64,000 bases of DNA from Sandaracinaceae bacterium (GCA_020633195.1 JACKEC010000019.1:310001-374000), one strand, 5' to 3'; shown: positions 1 through 7,335, counted from the stretch's first letter. Translations and numbers: made by a program. Notes: generated by a model from the sequence alone, not told the origin.

Positions 1-584
1 TCGACCTCGAGGGTGGTGCGGGTCGTCTCGGCGTAGCCCGCCACGACCTCGCCCGAGCTCTGCGCCTCGACGTCGCCGGCGCACGCGATGCGCGCCGCGC
101 TCGGGTCGTAGAGGTACGCGCGCCCGCGCACGCTGCGCAAGTCGCCTTCCTCGGTGCGCTCCTCGACGAAGAGCACCGCCTCGTAGCCCGGCGCCGCGAG
201 CTCGTCGGCGGTCCATCGATCGCGAACGCGCGCGCGGATCGATCGTGCGAGCTCGCTGGTCGCGACCGCCGCGCCGGGCTCGATCTCCTGCAGACGGAAC
301 GGCTCCATCGACGCGCGCACCTCGTCGGGCACGTCCGGATCCACGGGGCCCTCGGCCGGCGGCGGCCCGAGCTCGATCGGACACGGATCGTCGCCGGGGC
401 CCGGCCGGTCTCCGGTCAGCGCCGCGACCACGCCGCGCTCGATCTCGCTGGCGCGCGCCACCACGTCGTCGGCGTTCGGGTCGGGATCCTCGATCACCGG
501 CGGCGCCGGCGCGGGCGGCGTCTCCGCCTCGCCGCAGCTCGCGACGAGGAAAGGAACGATGACGGCGACGAGTCGGGTACGCAT
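1..584 (-). CDS. Exported lipoprotein, function unknown (3' part beyond the window edge)
   Basis: The reading frame starts at the ATG whose complement lies at 582-584 and stays open for 194 codons to the left edge, so the C-terminus is missing. The first 17 residues form a signal peptide ending in the lipobox LVASC, which predicts export and lipid anchoring. A Pro/Ala-rich linker follows, and then a soluble domain with a few Cys residues that I do not recognise. Late in the visible part lies the segment RAYLYDPSAARIACAGD, typical of many small myxobacterial lipoproteins of unknown role. It is divergent from the DUF1835-like gene, with 196 bp between the starts. No function is assigned. Confidence 0.72.
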   Translation of the reverse strand, partial: MRTRLVAVIVPFLVASCGEAETPPAPAPPVIEDPDPNADDVVARASEIERGVVAALTGDRPGPGDDPCPIELGPPPAEGPVDPDVPDEVRASMEPFRLQEIEPGAAVATSELARSIRARVRDRWTADELAAPGYEAVLFVEERTEEGDLRSVRGRAYLYDPSAARIACAGDVEAQSSGEVVAGYAETTRTTLEV

Positions 585-768
585 GCGGCGAGTGTTCTTG
601 CGAAGCGCGCGGATTCGCAAGCCCACGACTCCGATGGTCATGCGGCGAGAGGAGACGTGGGGATGGTGCGACGCCTCATTCGCCAGCCTTCACTCGCTGT
701 CGCATCGCCCGACCTTGCGGCGCACCGTGACGCGCCAGATGTAGCGCGCCTCGGCGTGCGCATGCGGC

Positions 769-774
769 TACCCT
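769..774 (+). promoter_or_regulatory. -10-like hexamer TACCCT, leaderless start
   Basis: TACCCT ends 6 nt before the GTG at 781, so transcription would begin at or next to the start codon. No Shine-Dalgarno sequence precedes that GTG. No good -35 element is visible. Confidence 0.45.
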
Positions 775-780
775 GGTCTC

Positions 781-1755
781 GTGCCTGCCTCGGGAGACCA
801 GAGGATCCACGTCGTCCCGGGATGGGGCGCCGCGGCGTGCGTTGGCGAAGCTCACGCCGACGCCGGGGTCGTTCGGTGCACCGAGGACGTGAGCTGGGGT
901 CCCTGCCGCTTCGGTGAGCCCGTGGACACTCTGCAATTCCTCTTGCGACGTGCTGCGTGGTGGGAGGCGTTCCTGCGGCTCGAGGATCTCGTCGAAGGGG
1001 CGACCCCGGACGCCGAGGCGCTCGCCGCGGGGCTCGGCGCGATGGCGGTGCGCGGCGGGGTGCTGTGGACCTCGGAGGTCGCGCACGAGCAGCTCGGCCT
1101 GTGTTGGCAGCTGGCCGCGATCCTCGCCCGGGCGGAGGAGGCGCCTCGCGTCTGGGTGGCGCGCGGTCCGAGCGGAGGACGCAGCCGGTCCGTCGGCTTG
1201 CTCCAGCCGGAGGAGATCGCCTCGGTGGTGCCGCGCCTCCTCTCTCCGGCCGAGATCGAGCGCGCGGTCGACCTCTGGCGCGCGTGGTCGGAGCCGACCC
1301 CGGAGCGGTTCGCGGACCGCGCGCGCGCGCTCCGCGGTGACCCGCTCGTCGGCGGCCTCTGGTCTCTGCTCGGGCGCTTCCCGAGCGCACGGGATGGGCT
1401 GACCGTCTGGGAGCGCCGCCTCCTGGCTCGTCTCGCCGAGAAGGCGGACGAGCCCACGGCCTGGACGGTCGGCAGCGTGATGGTGGAGGGCCTCGACGAC
1501 GCCCCCGACAGGGTCGACGGCCTCATCCTGTTCGCGCACATGCAGGAGCTCGCGCGGCACGGCCTGCTCGAGCAGGTGGGGGGCGGCACGATGTCGAAGA
1601 CCAACTTCACGGTCTCCGACCTGGGCCATCGAGCCTTGCGAGGGCAGGTCCATCGTCTCGACGTCGCTCGGCTCGACCGCTGGGTCGGCGGTACGCACCT
1701 GACCGAGACCTCCGCGGTCTGGGTGGTCGACGGCGACGAGCTGCGCCGACGCTAG
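781..1755 (+). CDS. DUF1835 domain-like protein
   Basis: This is a 324-residue soluble protein. Residues 8-30 (IHVVPGWGAAACVGEA) match the opening of DUF1835 proteins, where a Val-Pro-Gly-Asp/Trp turn is followed by a helix. The conserved WGPCRFGEP and the later WERRLLARL ... GHRALRG segments fit the C-terminal half of such proteins (DUF1835/DUF3658), often annotated as possible small-molecule or nucleotide-binding proteins of unknown activity. GTG 781 was chosen because it directly precedes the conserved motif and lies 6 nt downstream of a -10-like TACCCT. No signal peptide or membrane segment is present. The biochemical role is unknown. Confidence 0.75.
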   Translation: MPASGDQRIHVVPGWGAAACVGEAHADAGVVRCTEDVSWGPCRFGEPVDTLQFLLRRAAWWEAFLRLEDLVEGATPDAEALAAGLGAMAVRGGVLWTSEVAHEQLGLCWQLAAILARAEEAPRVWVARGPSGGRSRSVGLLQPEEIASVVPRLLSPAEIERAVDLWRAWSEPTPERFADRARALRGDPLVGGLWSLLGRFPSARDGLTVWERRLLARLAEKADEPTAWTVGSVMVEGLDDAPDRVDGLILFAHMQELARHGLLEQVGGGTMSKTNFTVSDLGHRALRGQVHRLDVARLDRWVGGTHLTETSAVWVVDGDELRRR

Positions 1756-1813
1756 CCTCGATCTTCCGAGTCGTTCGCCGACGACTGGACCACCCGTCCA
1801 TCCGTGAGCGAGC

Positions 1814-1819
1814 TACCCT
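1814..1819 (+). promoter_or_regulatory. -10-like hexamer TACCCT before the cupin gene
   Basis: TACCCT ends 8 nt before the GTG at 1828. It supports GTG 1828 over the upstream in-frame GTG 1804 as the cupin start, in the same leaderless arrangement as the gene before. Confidence 0.4.
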
Positions 1820-1827
1820 CCGCGCGC

Positions 1828-2145
1828 GTGCCCGCCCCCACCACCGCGTTCGCCGACCTCCCCTGGGAGACCCTCGCCCCGGGGCTCCGCCAGAAGCGCG
1901 CCCCCGGCGCGCGCTGGATCGAGCACCGGCCCGAGCACGTGGAGACCGAGTGGTGCGAGAAGGCGCATCGAGGAGTGCTGCTCGACGGAGAGCTCGAGCT
2001 CGAGTGGCGGGACGGCACCCGGACGGTGCTCGTCGCCGGCGACGCGCTCGCGATCGACGCGGGCGCGGACCACGCGCATCGCGGTCACGTACGCGACGGT
2101 CAGCGCGCGCTGATCTACCTCGTGGAAGCCGATGGCCTCGATTAA
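1828..2145 (+). CDS. Small cupin-fold protein
   Basis: The 105-residue protein has the single-domain cupin pattern. A strand with LLDGELELEW is followed by an acidic turn, then GDALAIDAGADHAHRG, which matches cupin motif 2 with its PxGxxH-like turn, and a final strand LIYLVEAD. The first cupin motif is weak: only ETEWCEKAHRG supplies a possible His. Metal binding is therefore uncertain, and sugar or small-ligand binding cannot be told apart. The in-frame GTG at 1804 is an alternative start. The TAA stop at 2143-2145 falls on the first bases of a dispersed repeat copy, so the repeat was inserted or conserved exactly at the gene end. Confidence 0.7.
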   Translation: MPAPTTAFADLPWETLAPGLRQKRAPGARWIEHRPEHVETEWCEKAHRGVLLDGELELEWRDGTRTVLVAGDALAIDAGADHAHRGHVRDGQRALIYLVEADGLD

Positions 2146-2221
2146 CGCCCTGTCGGGTGAGGCGAGTCTTCCTGATCCCTCCCACCGCGAAGTATTCGAC
2201 GCTCTCCTCGTGGAGCCGATG
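2141..2221 (+). repeat. Dispersed repeat, copy A
   Basis: This copy contains GGGTGAGGCGAGTCTTCCTG and, after a short gap, CGCGAAGTATTCGACGCTCT. It is nearly identical to copy D1 at 4985-5056. It begins on the cupin stop codon and ends about 50 bp before the DUF2378 gene. The arms GAGGCGAG and CTCTCCTC can pair to give an imperfect hairpin. Confidence 0.8.
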
Positions 2222-2270
2222 CACGCCCGCGTGGCTTGATCATCGCCATCTCGCTGGCGACGATGCGGCG

Positions 2271-2846
2271 GTGCACGTCAAAGGAACGGCTTACCTCGCA
2301 CGCATGAAGCTCCTCGCCGCCGAGTTCGGCTCGGAGCGCGCCGAGCGTTTCTTCGCCGAGCGGGCCCAGCGCGATCCCGATCTCCCGACGCAGGTGCTCG
2401 CCACGACCAAGATCCCCGCGCTCACGTTCCTGGCGCTATGCGATGCGCTCGTCGACGAATTCTACGGGGGCGACCGCGACTCCTACTGGAAGGTCGGTGA
2501 GATGAGCGCCGACTTCGCCCTCGGGGACCAGGGGCCCTACCGTCACCTGCGCGAGGGGCGGTCCCTCGAGCGCTTCGCCCAGTCCGGCCCGCTGCTCTGG
2601 CGGAACTACTTCGACGGTGGCGACGCGCGCACCTGGATGGAGGGCGACGTGGTCCACCTCGTCGTCGAGGGGCTCGAGCCCGAGCTCCACCACGTCTACT
2701 TCGAGTTCGCCGTCGGCGGCTACTTCCGGCGCGGCCTCGAGATGGTCACCGGCGCGCCGGTGCGCGCGGAGCGCCTGCGCGGCTTCTCCGCCCGGGACCC
2801 CGACGTGCACTACCACATGCACCTCTCGGCCACGTCGGGCGGGTAG
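2271..2846 (+). CDS. TIGR02265/DUF2378 family protein (myxobacterial paralogue family)
   Basis: The 191-residue soluble protein follows the DUF2378 (TIGR02265) pattern. It opens with VKGTAYLARMKLLAAEFG, then has the ALCDALVDEFYGGDRDSYWKVGEM region, FALGDQGPYR, WRNYFDGGD and the C-terminal YFEFAVGGYFRRGLEM segment with a Gly-Tyr/Phe turn. The family is expanded in myxobacteria and has no established biochemical role. GTG 2271 was picked because VKG is where family members usually start, although the frame is open further upstream. It is bracketed by repeat copies A and B, so the gene could be a cassette moved together with them. Confidence 0.75.
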   Translation: MHVKGTAYLARMKLLAAEFGSERAERFFAERAQRDPDLPTQVLATTKIPALTFLALCDALVDEFYGGDRDSYWKVGEMSADFALGDQGPYRHLREGRSLERFAQSGPLLWRNYFDGGDARTWMEGDVVHLVVEGLEPELHHVYFEFAVGGYFRRGLEMVTGAPVRAERLRGFSARDPDVHYHMHLSATSGG

Positions 2847-2864
2847 CGCCCGACGCCTCACCGA

Positions 2865-2930
2865 CGACGAGGAGAGGGTGCATCATACCTCGTTCTGCGA
2901 AGTACCCGACGCCCTCCTCGGGGGGCCGAG
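2865..2930 (+). repeat. Dispersed repeat, copy B (diverged)
   Basis: This copy shares GAGGAGAG, TCTGCGAAGTA, CCGACGCCCTCCTCGG and GGCCGAGG with the other copies but has more substitutions and lacks the 5' GGGTGAGG part. It starts 19 bp after the DUF2378 stop codon. Confidence 0.6.
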
Positions 2931-3003
2931 GGAGATGACGAACGAGGCACATCGGACGGCTCTTGCGGGGGGCGTGGTAGAGAAGAAGCGATGGGAGGTA
3001 CGC

Positions 3004-3212
3004 GTGTCCTACGACGTCATCGACGCTGACAACCCGATGGCCGTGAAGCCTTGCTCGATGGCGATCTCACACCCTACGGCGACGAATCCGTCGAGCGGCT
3101 CCGTCTGGGCACCCGCATGTTCCGGATGTACGACCGGGTCTGGCTCGGCGCTCGCTTCCTGTCGGTCGACGACGCCGCGCAGGTGCTCGACGCCGGCGGG
3201 CCCTCGAGCTCG
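3004..3212 (+). pseudogene. Frameshifted gene fragment (plus strand)
   Basis: Coding-like sequence begins in one frame (VSYDVIDADNPMA from 3004) and continues after about 3050 in another frame (EALLDGDLTPYGDESVERL, then RMFRMYDRVWLGARF and SVDDAAQVLDAGG). Together these read as the start of a single soluble protein of about 70 residues, interrupted by a frameshift. The coherent part ends abruptly at about 3212, where a minus-strand fragment begins. No downstream continuation is present, so this is a truncated, decayed gene. I do not recognise the family. Confidence 0.45.
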
Positions 3213-3387
3213 CCATGTGCGTCCGCGCGAGCCGCTCGGCGATGTCGTACTCGAGCGGGAGCAGGGCGGGATCCGACGCTGCGTCAGGAACGAGCCCGCG
3301 GGGCCTCAGCACATCACGCCGAAAGATGTTGATGGCGTCCTTCGCCCCCGCGACCAAGTCGATCTCCAGTGTCTCCGTCGTGTACAT
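3213..3387 (-). pseudogene. Truncated gene fragment (minus strand)
   Basis: From the ATG at 3387 the minus strand encodes about 58 residues with good amino-acid composition: MYTTETLEIDLVAG, KDAINIFRRDVLRPRG and PLEYDIAERLARTHMA. Past about 3213 the frame turns into Arg-rich noise that is the antisense of the plus-strand fragment. The two fragments therefore abut head to head, which points to a rearrangement. The family is unknown. The 140 bp between 3388 and 3525 show nothing recognisable. Confidence 0.4.
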
Positions 3388-3525
3388 CGGTCCGCTCGTC
3401 GACAGGGGCCGCGCTCGGAGCTTGCCAGGGCCAGCCGCCGACACAAAGGGAGCGCTGCGGGCACCGCCCCGAGAGCCGTCCACGCCAGCCTCGCCACTGG
3501 GAGTCGCACGACATGCAACGTTTCC

Positions 3526-3624
3526 GAGCGGATAGCCCCTATCAAGGCCCTCTTGGGTGAGGAGAGTCTGCACAATCCCCCCTACTGCGAGGGGCAGCCG
3601 ACCCTCTCCCTGGGGGGAGCCGAG
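3526..3624 (+). repeat. Dispersed repeat, copy C
   Basis: The copy begins GAGCGGATAGCCCC, which is shared with copy D2. It then has TTGGGTGAGGAGAGTCTGCA, the CCCTACTGCGA core and ending CTCTCCCTGGGGGGAGCCGA. It overlaps the 3' end of the minus-strand gene at 3542-4093 and supplies that protein's last residues and stop codon. Confidence 0.75.
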
Positions 3625-4093
3625 GGAGCTCCGCCGCCCACGTGGCCCGGAGCAGCTCCCAGCCCGACAGCTCGATCCCGATCGCCTCGAGGAGCACGAC
3701 CTCGGTATCGGCATGTGGGTTGCGGTAGCGGAGCGACACGGTGACCGTCCCGTCGGTGTCCATCGCCTCGTGGAGATGCGCCGAGGAGCGCGCGTCGAAG
3801 GCGACGATCCCCCACCGCTCTGCCCCGCACGGGTGACCGCCGCGGTACGGCACCCGCGCGCGATGCGTGACTGATCGGCGGCTCGAGTCACCGTTCGGCC
3901 AGACCTCGTCGGCCTGCACCTCGGCGACCCAGGCGTCGATGCCGGCGCAATCGATGAGCGCGCCGCCGCAGTCACCGAGGCAATGCCGCTGGGTCGAGAG
4001 GAACCAGAGCCCCGCCGCGAGACCAGCCGACGCGATCGACGCGGCGGCGAGAATCCGAGTGCGTCGGCGGCGGCCCTGAGCTCGCTCGATCAC
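3542..4093 (-). CDS. Hypothetical membrane-anchored or exported protein ending inside a repeat
   Basis: The 183-residue protein starts at GTG 4093, which overlaps the stop of the upstream metzincin-like gene by 4 bp (GTGA), so the two are translationally coupled. After a basic N-terminus (RRRTR) comes a hydrophobic stretch LAAASIASAGLAAGLWFL, a signal anchor. A small domain follows with three Cys residues (HCLGDCGGALIDC). A later segment resembles a beta-rich domain (TVTVSLRYRNPHADTEVVLLEAIG). The last roughly 12 residues, including DSPHPRGP, come from repeat copy C read in antisense, so the original C-terminus may have been replaced. No homologous family is recognised. Confidence 0.6.
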   Translation of the reverse strand: MIERAQGRRRRTRILAAASIASAGLAAGLWFLSTQRHCLGDCGGALIDCAGIDAWVAEVQADEVWPNGDSSRRSVTHRARVPYRGGHPCGAERWGIVAFDARSSAHLHEAMDTDGTVTVSLRYRNPHADTEVVLLEAIGIELSGWELLRATWAAELPRLPPGRGSAAPRSRGDCADSPHPRGP

Positions 4094-4887
4094 GGCGCCC
4101 ACCGGGCTCGGTAGTGTCGGACCGTGGCCCCGTAGCGCCCCTGCGAGCCCCCCTGCGCGAGCGCCGCCTCGGCGTAGCCGACGATCGCGGCGAGCTGGCG
4201 CTGGTTGGCGTCGCGGCCCGCCTCGCCGGGGTTGGCCATCGGCGTCCCCTCCTCGCCGGGAAGCGTTCCATGATCCGGCCCGCCGCCGGGAACGACGGGG
4301 GCAGCCCCGATCGCTCGAATCGCGAGGTCGCCGTACCCCTCGCCGAGGCCGAGCAGGTGACCGACCTCGTGGGAGAGCGTGTAGCTCGAGGCCGACGGCC
4401 GCACGATCATGACCGAGCTCCACGGCTGGTGAACCCGGGGTGCTCGGCCACGGTGGTCGGGAGACACGTTGGCTACGAACGCGTGCTCCTGCCGCGCACG
4501 AGGAAACAGCGCGGCGACCATCGTCTGCTCGCGCTCGGCCTGAAGGTGCGCCTCCCTCAGCTTCCTGGCCTCGCCCGAAGCATCGGGCGCTACGGGATCG
4601 ACGCCTTGGAGGATCGCTCGAACCCGCGAACTCGAACCCGATCGCGCCCGCAGCGCGAAGCGGACCAACGTGGCCTCCGAGCCCGGCCGCTCGCGGGTCA
4701 GGCTCATGCTGTTCCAGGTCCTGAGCAGCTCGTCCCCCAGTCGAACCGTGAACGCGTACCGGCGCGCCTCGCTCGATCCGCCTGCCGAGGCGTCGGGCCG
4801 CAGGTAGACGTCGAGCGTCCCGCGCACGACGAGGCGGCGCGTCCACGGGTGCCCGGTCACATGTTCGAACGTGGCGAAGAGCGTCAC
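4090..4887 (-). CDS. Putative metzincin-like zinc metalloprotease
   Basis: The protein carries SHEVGHLLGLGEGYGD, i.e. HExxHxxGxxE, about 40 residues before GTPMANPGE, which could form the Met-turn of metzincins. Metzincins normally have His or Asp at the third ligand position; here it is Glu. N-terminal sequence includes RRLVVRGTLDVYLRP and repeated Arg-rich strands. The GTG at 4887 gives 265 residues and is the first good start downstream of the repeat. The frame is open further upstream into repeat D1, so the true N-terminus, possibly with a signal peptide, may have been lost or altered. It overlaps the next gene by 4 bp. Substrate unknown. Confidence 0.55.
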   Translation of the reverse strand: MTLFATFEHVTGHPWTRRLVVRGTLDVYLRPDASAGGSSEARRYAFTVRLGDELLRTWNSMSLTRERPGSEATLVRFALRARSGSSSRVRAILQGVDPVAPDASGEARKLREAHLQAEREQTMVAALFPRARQEHAFVANVSPDHRGRAPRVHQPWSSVMIVRPSASSYTLSHEVGHLLGLGEGYGDLAIRAIGAAPVVPGGGPDHGTLPGEEGTPMANPGEAGRDANQRQLAAIVGYAEAALAQGGSQGRYGATVRHYRARWAP

Positions 4888-4984
4888 GGCCCAATCCCTC
4901 GCGGCGTCCGAATCATCGGGGCAAGGACAGCGCCATGGTGGGCGGATAGTACATATGAATGGCCTCGGACGCTTCTCTCGGGGC

Positions 4985-5056
4985 GATGAACGCCCCGTTG
5001 GGTGAGGCGAGTCTTCCTGATCCCTCCTACCGCGAAGTATTCGACGCTCTCCTCGA
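4985..5056 (+). repeat. Dispersed repeat, copy D1
   Basis: This is the best match to copy A. It contains GTTGGGTGAGGCGAGTCTTC, then CCCTCCTACCGCGAAGTATT and CGACGCTCTCCTCG. It lies directly upstream of the metzincin-like gene and is followed head to tail by copy D2. Confidence 0.8.
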
Positions 5057-5139
5057 GCGGATAGCCCCGATGAACGCCCTATGGGGTGAGGAGAGTTGAG
5101 GCAATCCCTCCTACTGCGAAGCAGTGCACCTTCTCTCCG
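5055..5139 (+). repeat. Dispersed repeat, copy D2
   Basis: This tandem neighbour of D1 begins GAGCGGATAGCCCC as copy C does. It continues with GGGTGAGGAGAGTTGAGGCA and CCCTCCTACTGCGAAG. It overlaps the last codons of the minus-strand ORF at 5111-5371. Confidence 0.75.
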
Positions 5140-5371
5140 CGGCGAGGAACGACTCGCGCTCGGCTGCGGTGGAGAAGACGTAGACGGTGATGGGATCGTC
5201 GGCTCCCACGCGCGGTTCGACGTCGAGCATCGTCCCGCAATCGACGACGAGGCATGGGCTCCCGTCGAGCGTCGCTGAGTGGACGATGAAGCCCTCGCCC
5301 CGCTCGACCAACGCCATGTCCGTGAGCTGGAGGTCATGGATGGAGGCGACCGGGAACCGGCGAGGTGCCAT
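5111..5371 (-). CDS. Small hypothetical protein
   Basis: An 86-residue soluble protein with no signal peptide and plausible composition. It contains IHDLQLTDMALVERGEGFIV, then CLVVDCGTMLDVEPRVG and a beta/alpha end (ITVYVFSTAAERESFLAAE). The final residues and stop codon are contributed by repeat copy D2, as with the gene at 3542. Members of this region therefore seem to end in, or be trimmed by, the repeat. I do not recognise the family. The ATG at 5371 is the only reasonable start. Confidence 0.5.
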   Translation of the reverse strand: MAPRRFPVASIHDLQLTDMALVERGEGFIVHSATLDGSPCLVVDCGTMLDVEPRVGADDPITVYVFSTAAERESFLAAERRCTASQ

Positions 5372-5404
5372 GGCGGAAGCCTACTCCCGGCGGGCTGGCG
5401 CTCA

Positions 5405-5629
5405 TCACCGGAGGCCGGGCGCGTCGACGCCGCGAAGCTCGCGCGCGCGAATGGCGTCCACGAGCGCCGCCTCTTGCCCTGCGTCGAAGCGATGAAGCCC
5501 CGCCCAGATTCTACGGAGGTTCGCACAGGTGCGCGCTCCAGGACCGAGGGAGAACCGTCCGATGTGCGAAGGAGAACCGTCCGAGGTGCGTCGCAGCCCG
5601 AGGCAGTGAACCGTCGCGGAGCGGCCCAC
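5405..5629 (-). CDS. Doubtful small ORF with internal 21-bp duplication
   Basis: The 74-codon minus-strand frame has a coding-like end (RRIWAGLHRFDAGQEAALVDAIR, shown here only in part: GLHRFDAGQEAALVDAI). Its N-terminal half overlaps two direct copies of a 21-bp unit (5549-5569 and 5571-5591, GGAGAACCGTCCGATGTGCG and its variant). It may be the remnant of a larger gene. The rest of 5372-5702 shows no other gene. Confidence 0.25.
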   Translation of the reverse strand: MGRSATVHCLGLRRTSDGSPSHIGRFSLGPGARTCANLRRIWAGLHRFDAGQEAALVDAIRARELRGVDAPGLR

Positions 5630-5702
5630 CTCGCGAAGCGACGACGGCGACGCGTGGGGAGCCGAGGTCGTTTTCGGTACGGCGTGTGCTCAGGCACCGT
5701 GC

Positions 5703-6743
5703 ATGACGCGCGATCGCAGTGAAATCCCGCCTGATCTCGACCTCGACCCTGCCAGAACGTCCAAGCCCGGCCCCTTGGCGCGACGTTCTGTCGAGCCGTA
5801 CCGAAGCGCGCGCGATGCGCTGATCGCGAAGCGAGAGGCGATCGCGGCCCAGCTCGACGAGGCGGAGCGTGCGGCCACGCGACGTCACGGTCTCGCGATC
5901 CGGCTCGCGCTCGCCGACGACGCGCTGCGCGCTCGGATCGCGCCAGCGCTCGAGGCCATCCCCCCGACGTCCTGCGAGGGGCGATGGGAGGACATGGTCG
6001 GCGACGACGTCACACGTCGCTGCGCCCGCTGCGACGGAGAGGCCCATGACCTCGCTCGCATGACCGAAGCCGAGATCGAGCGGCTCCTCGCGAGCTCGAC
6101 CGAGCCGCTCCGCCGTCGCGCCGATGGCCGCGTCGTGTTCGGGAGCTGTCCCCCCGCGCGGCCTCGCGTGGCGTGGCGCATGGTCGGGCTGTTGGCGCTC
6201 GGCCTCGTCGTCGGCGCCGTGGGCGGGGGCGCGGGGGCGACCCGGCTCTGGCGGCCGCCGATGGCTTCGGTCGCTCCGGTGCCGGCCACGCCGCCCGTCG
6301 AGCTCGCCCCGACGCCGGCGCCGATGGCCGCGCCCGTGACTCCCGTCGAGGCCCCCGCGCCGGACCCCGGCCCGGTGACCCGCGCGGACCTCGACCGCCA
6401 CATCCGGTGGATGGCGCCCCAGGCCTGGGAGCTCGACCGCTCGCTGGTCGAGCGCGGGCTCGCGCAGGGCGCTTCGATCGGCTCGCGTACGAGCCGCATC
6501 CTGCCCGTCGAGCGCGGTGGTCGGACGGTCGGCGTGCGGGTCTTTGGCGTCGGCCCCCACGGCTGGCTGGGGCACCTCGGTCTTCGGAACGGCGACACGC
6601 TGCTCGAGGTCAACGGCGTCTCGATGGGCGACCCCAACGAGCTGCTCGCGGCCTACGCGCGCCTGCGGACGGAGCGCGCGTTCTTCCTGCGCCTCGAGCG
6701 ACGCGGCGTGGAGCGCCTCCACGTCTATCGCGTGGTCGGGTAG
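5703..6743 (+). CDS. Membrane protein with CxxC motif and GspC-like PDZ domain
   Basis: The 346-residue protein has four parts. An N-terminal helical region (to about 95) is followed by a motif seen in many myxobacterial proteins: TSCEGRWEDMVGDDVTRRC with CARCDGEAHDLARMTEAEIE, a CxxC metal- or redox-type signature. A single membrane helix follows (VGLLALGLVVGAVGGGAGA, about 162-182), and after a Pro/Ala linker a PDZ domain (about 275-346: VRVFGVGPHGWLGHLGLRNG, DTLLEVNGVSM). The PDZ resembles that of type II secretion protein GspC but lacks a GspC N-terminus, so it is probably a periplasmic scaffold of unknown partner. It is the first gene after the repeat-rich region. Confidence 0.65.
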   Translation: MTRDRSEIPPDLDLDPARTSKPGPLARRSVEPYRSARDALIAKREAIAAQLDEAERAATRRHGLAIRLALADDALRARIAPALEAIPPTSCEGRWEDMVGDDVTRRCARCDGEAHDLARMTEAEIERLLASSTEPLRRRADGRVVFGSCPPARPRVAWRMVGLLALGLVVGAVGGGAGATRLWRPPMASVAPVPATPPVELAPTPAPMAAPVTPVEAPAPDPGPVTRADLDRHIRWMAPQAWELDRSLVERGLAQGASIGSRTSRILPVERGGRTVGVRVFGVGPHGWLGHLGLRNGDTLLEVNGVSMGDPNELLAAYARLRTERAFFLRLERRGVERLHVYRVVG

Positions 6744-6773
6744 GCACCTGGCGGATTCCCCACCCGAAGCTGT

Positions 6774-6779
6774 TACATT
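6774..6779 (+). promoter_or_regulatory. -10-like hexamer TACATT, leaderless start
   Basis: TACATT ends 7 nt before the ATG at 6787, which has no Shine-Dalgarno sequence. It implies that the membrane protein/TatD pair has its own promoter. Confidence 0.35.
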
Positions 6780-6786
6780 GCCGGCG

Positions 6787-7335
6787 ATGGCCGCGAAGGA
6801 CGACGACGTCGAGGACGCCCTCGACGAGGAACCCAAGGGGAAGAAGCTCGCCAAGAAGAAGGACGAGGCGCCCAAGCCGGGCACCCCGCACATCGTCTTG
6901 CGGATCATCCTCGGGCTCTCGGGCCTGCTGCTGCTCATCGGGTTCTTCTTCCCGTGGCTTCGGCTCAACGGCGCCGACAACCAGGTCGACCTCGTGTCCG
7001 GGCTCGACATCGTGGTGGGCGGCAACGCGGTCGTCCGCGCCTTCCTCGGCCAGGAATGGCAGTCCTACCTGCTCCTGCTCATCCCGGGCTTCGGCGTCGC
7101 GCTGACCGCGGTCGGGTTCCTCGGCGTCCGCTACTCGGGCCAGATCGCCGCGGTGCTCGGGATCCTGATCGTCGGCTACGGGATGGTCATGATGATCATC
7201 TTCTTCTTCCAGCGGACGGGGTTCGGGCTCTGGATGATCCTCGGCGGCGCGTTCATCGCGATCCTGGCCGGGGTGGTCACGTTCGTGCGCACGCGCGTGG
7301 ACCCCAACGCCCCCGCGAAGCGCAAGCCGGACTGA
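6787..7335 (+). CDS. Small multi-pass membrane protein
   Basis: The 182-residue protein has a charged Lys/Asp/Glu-rich cytoplasmic N-terminus (about 35 residues) and four hydrophobic segments: LRIILGLSGLLLLIGFFFPW, LLLLIPGFGVALTAVGFLG, IAAVLGILIVGYGMVMMII and MILGGAFIAILAGVVTF. It ends in a basic tail. No domain is recognised. Its TGA shares bases with the ATG of the TatD gene (TGATG), so the two are probably co-translated. Confidence 0.75.
   Translation: MAAKDDDVEDALDEEPKGKKLAKKKDEAPKPGTPHIVLRIILGLSGLLLLIGFFFPWLRLNGADNQVDLVSGLDIVVGGNAVVRAFLGQEWQSYLLLLIPGFGVALTAVGFLGVRYSGQIAAVLGILIVGYGMVMMIIFFFQRTGFGLWMILGGAFIAILAGVVTFVRTRVDPNAPAKRKPD

Noticed and set aside
2141..5139. Classical integron attC array
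   Set aside because: GTTGGGT in D1 resembles a core site, but the other copies have lost it, no RYYYAAC partner is placed properly, gene orientations are mixed and no integrase is in the window. It is kept only as a test in the findings.
2141..5139. CRISPR array
   Set aside because: Copies are few, unequally spaced by hundreds of bases, and carry genes between them.
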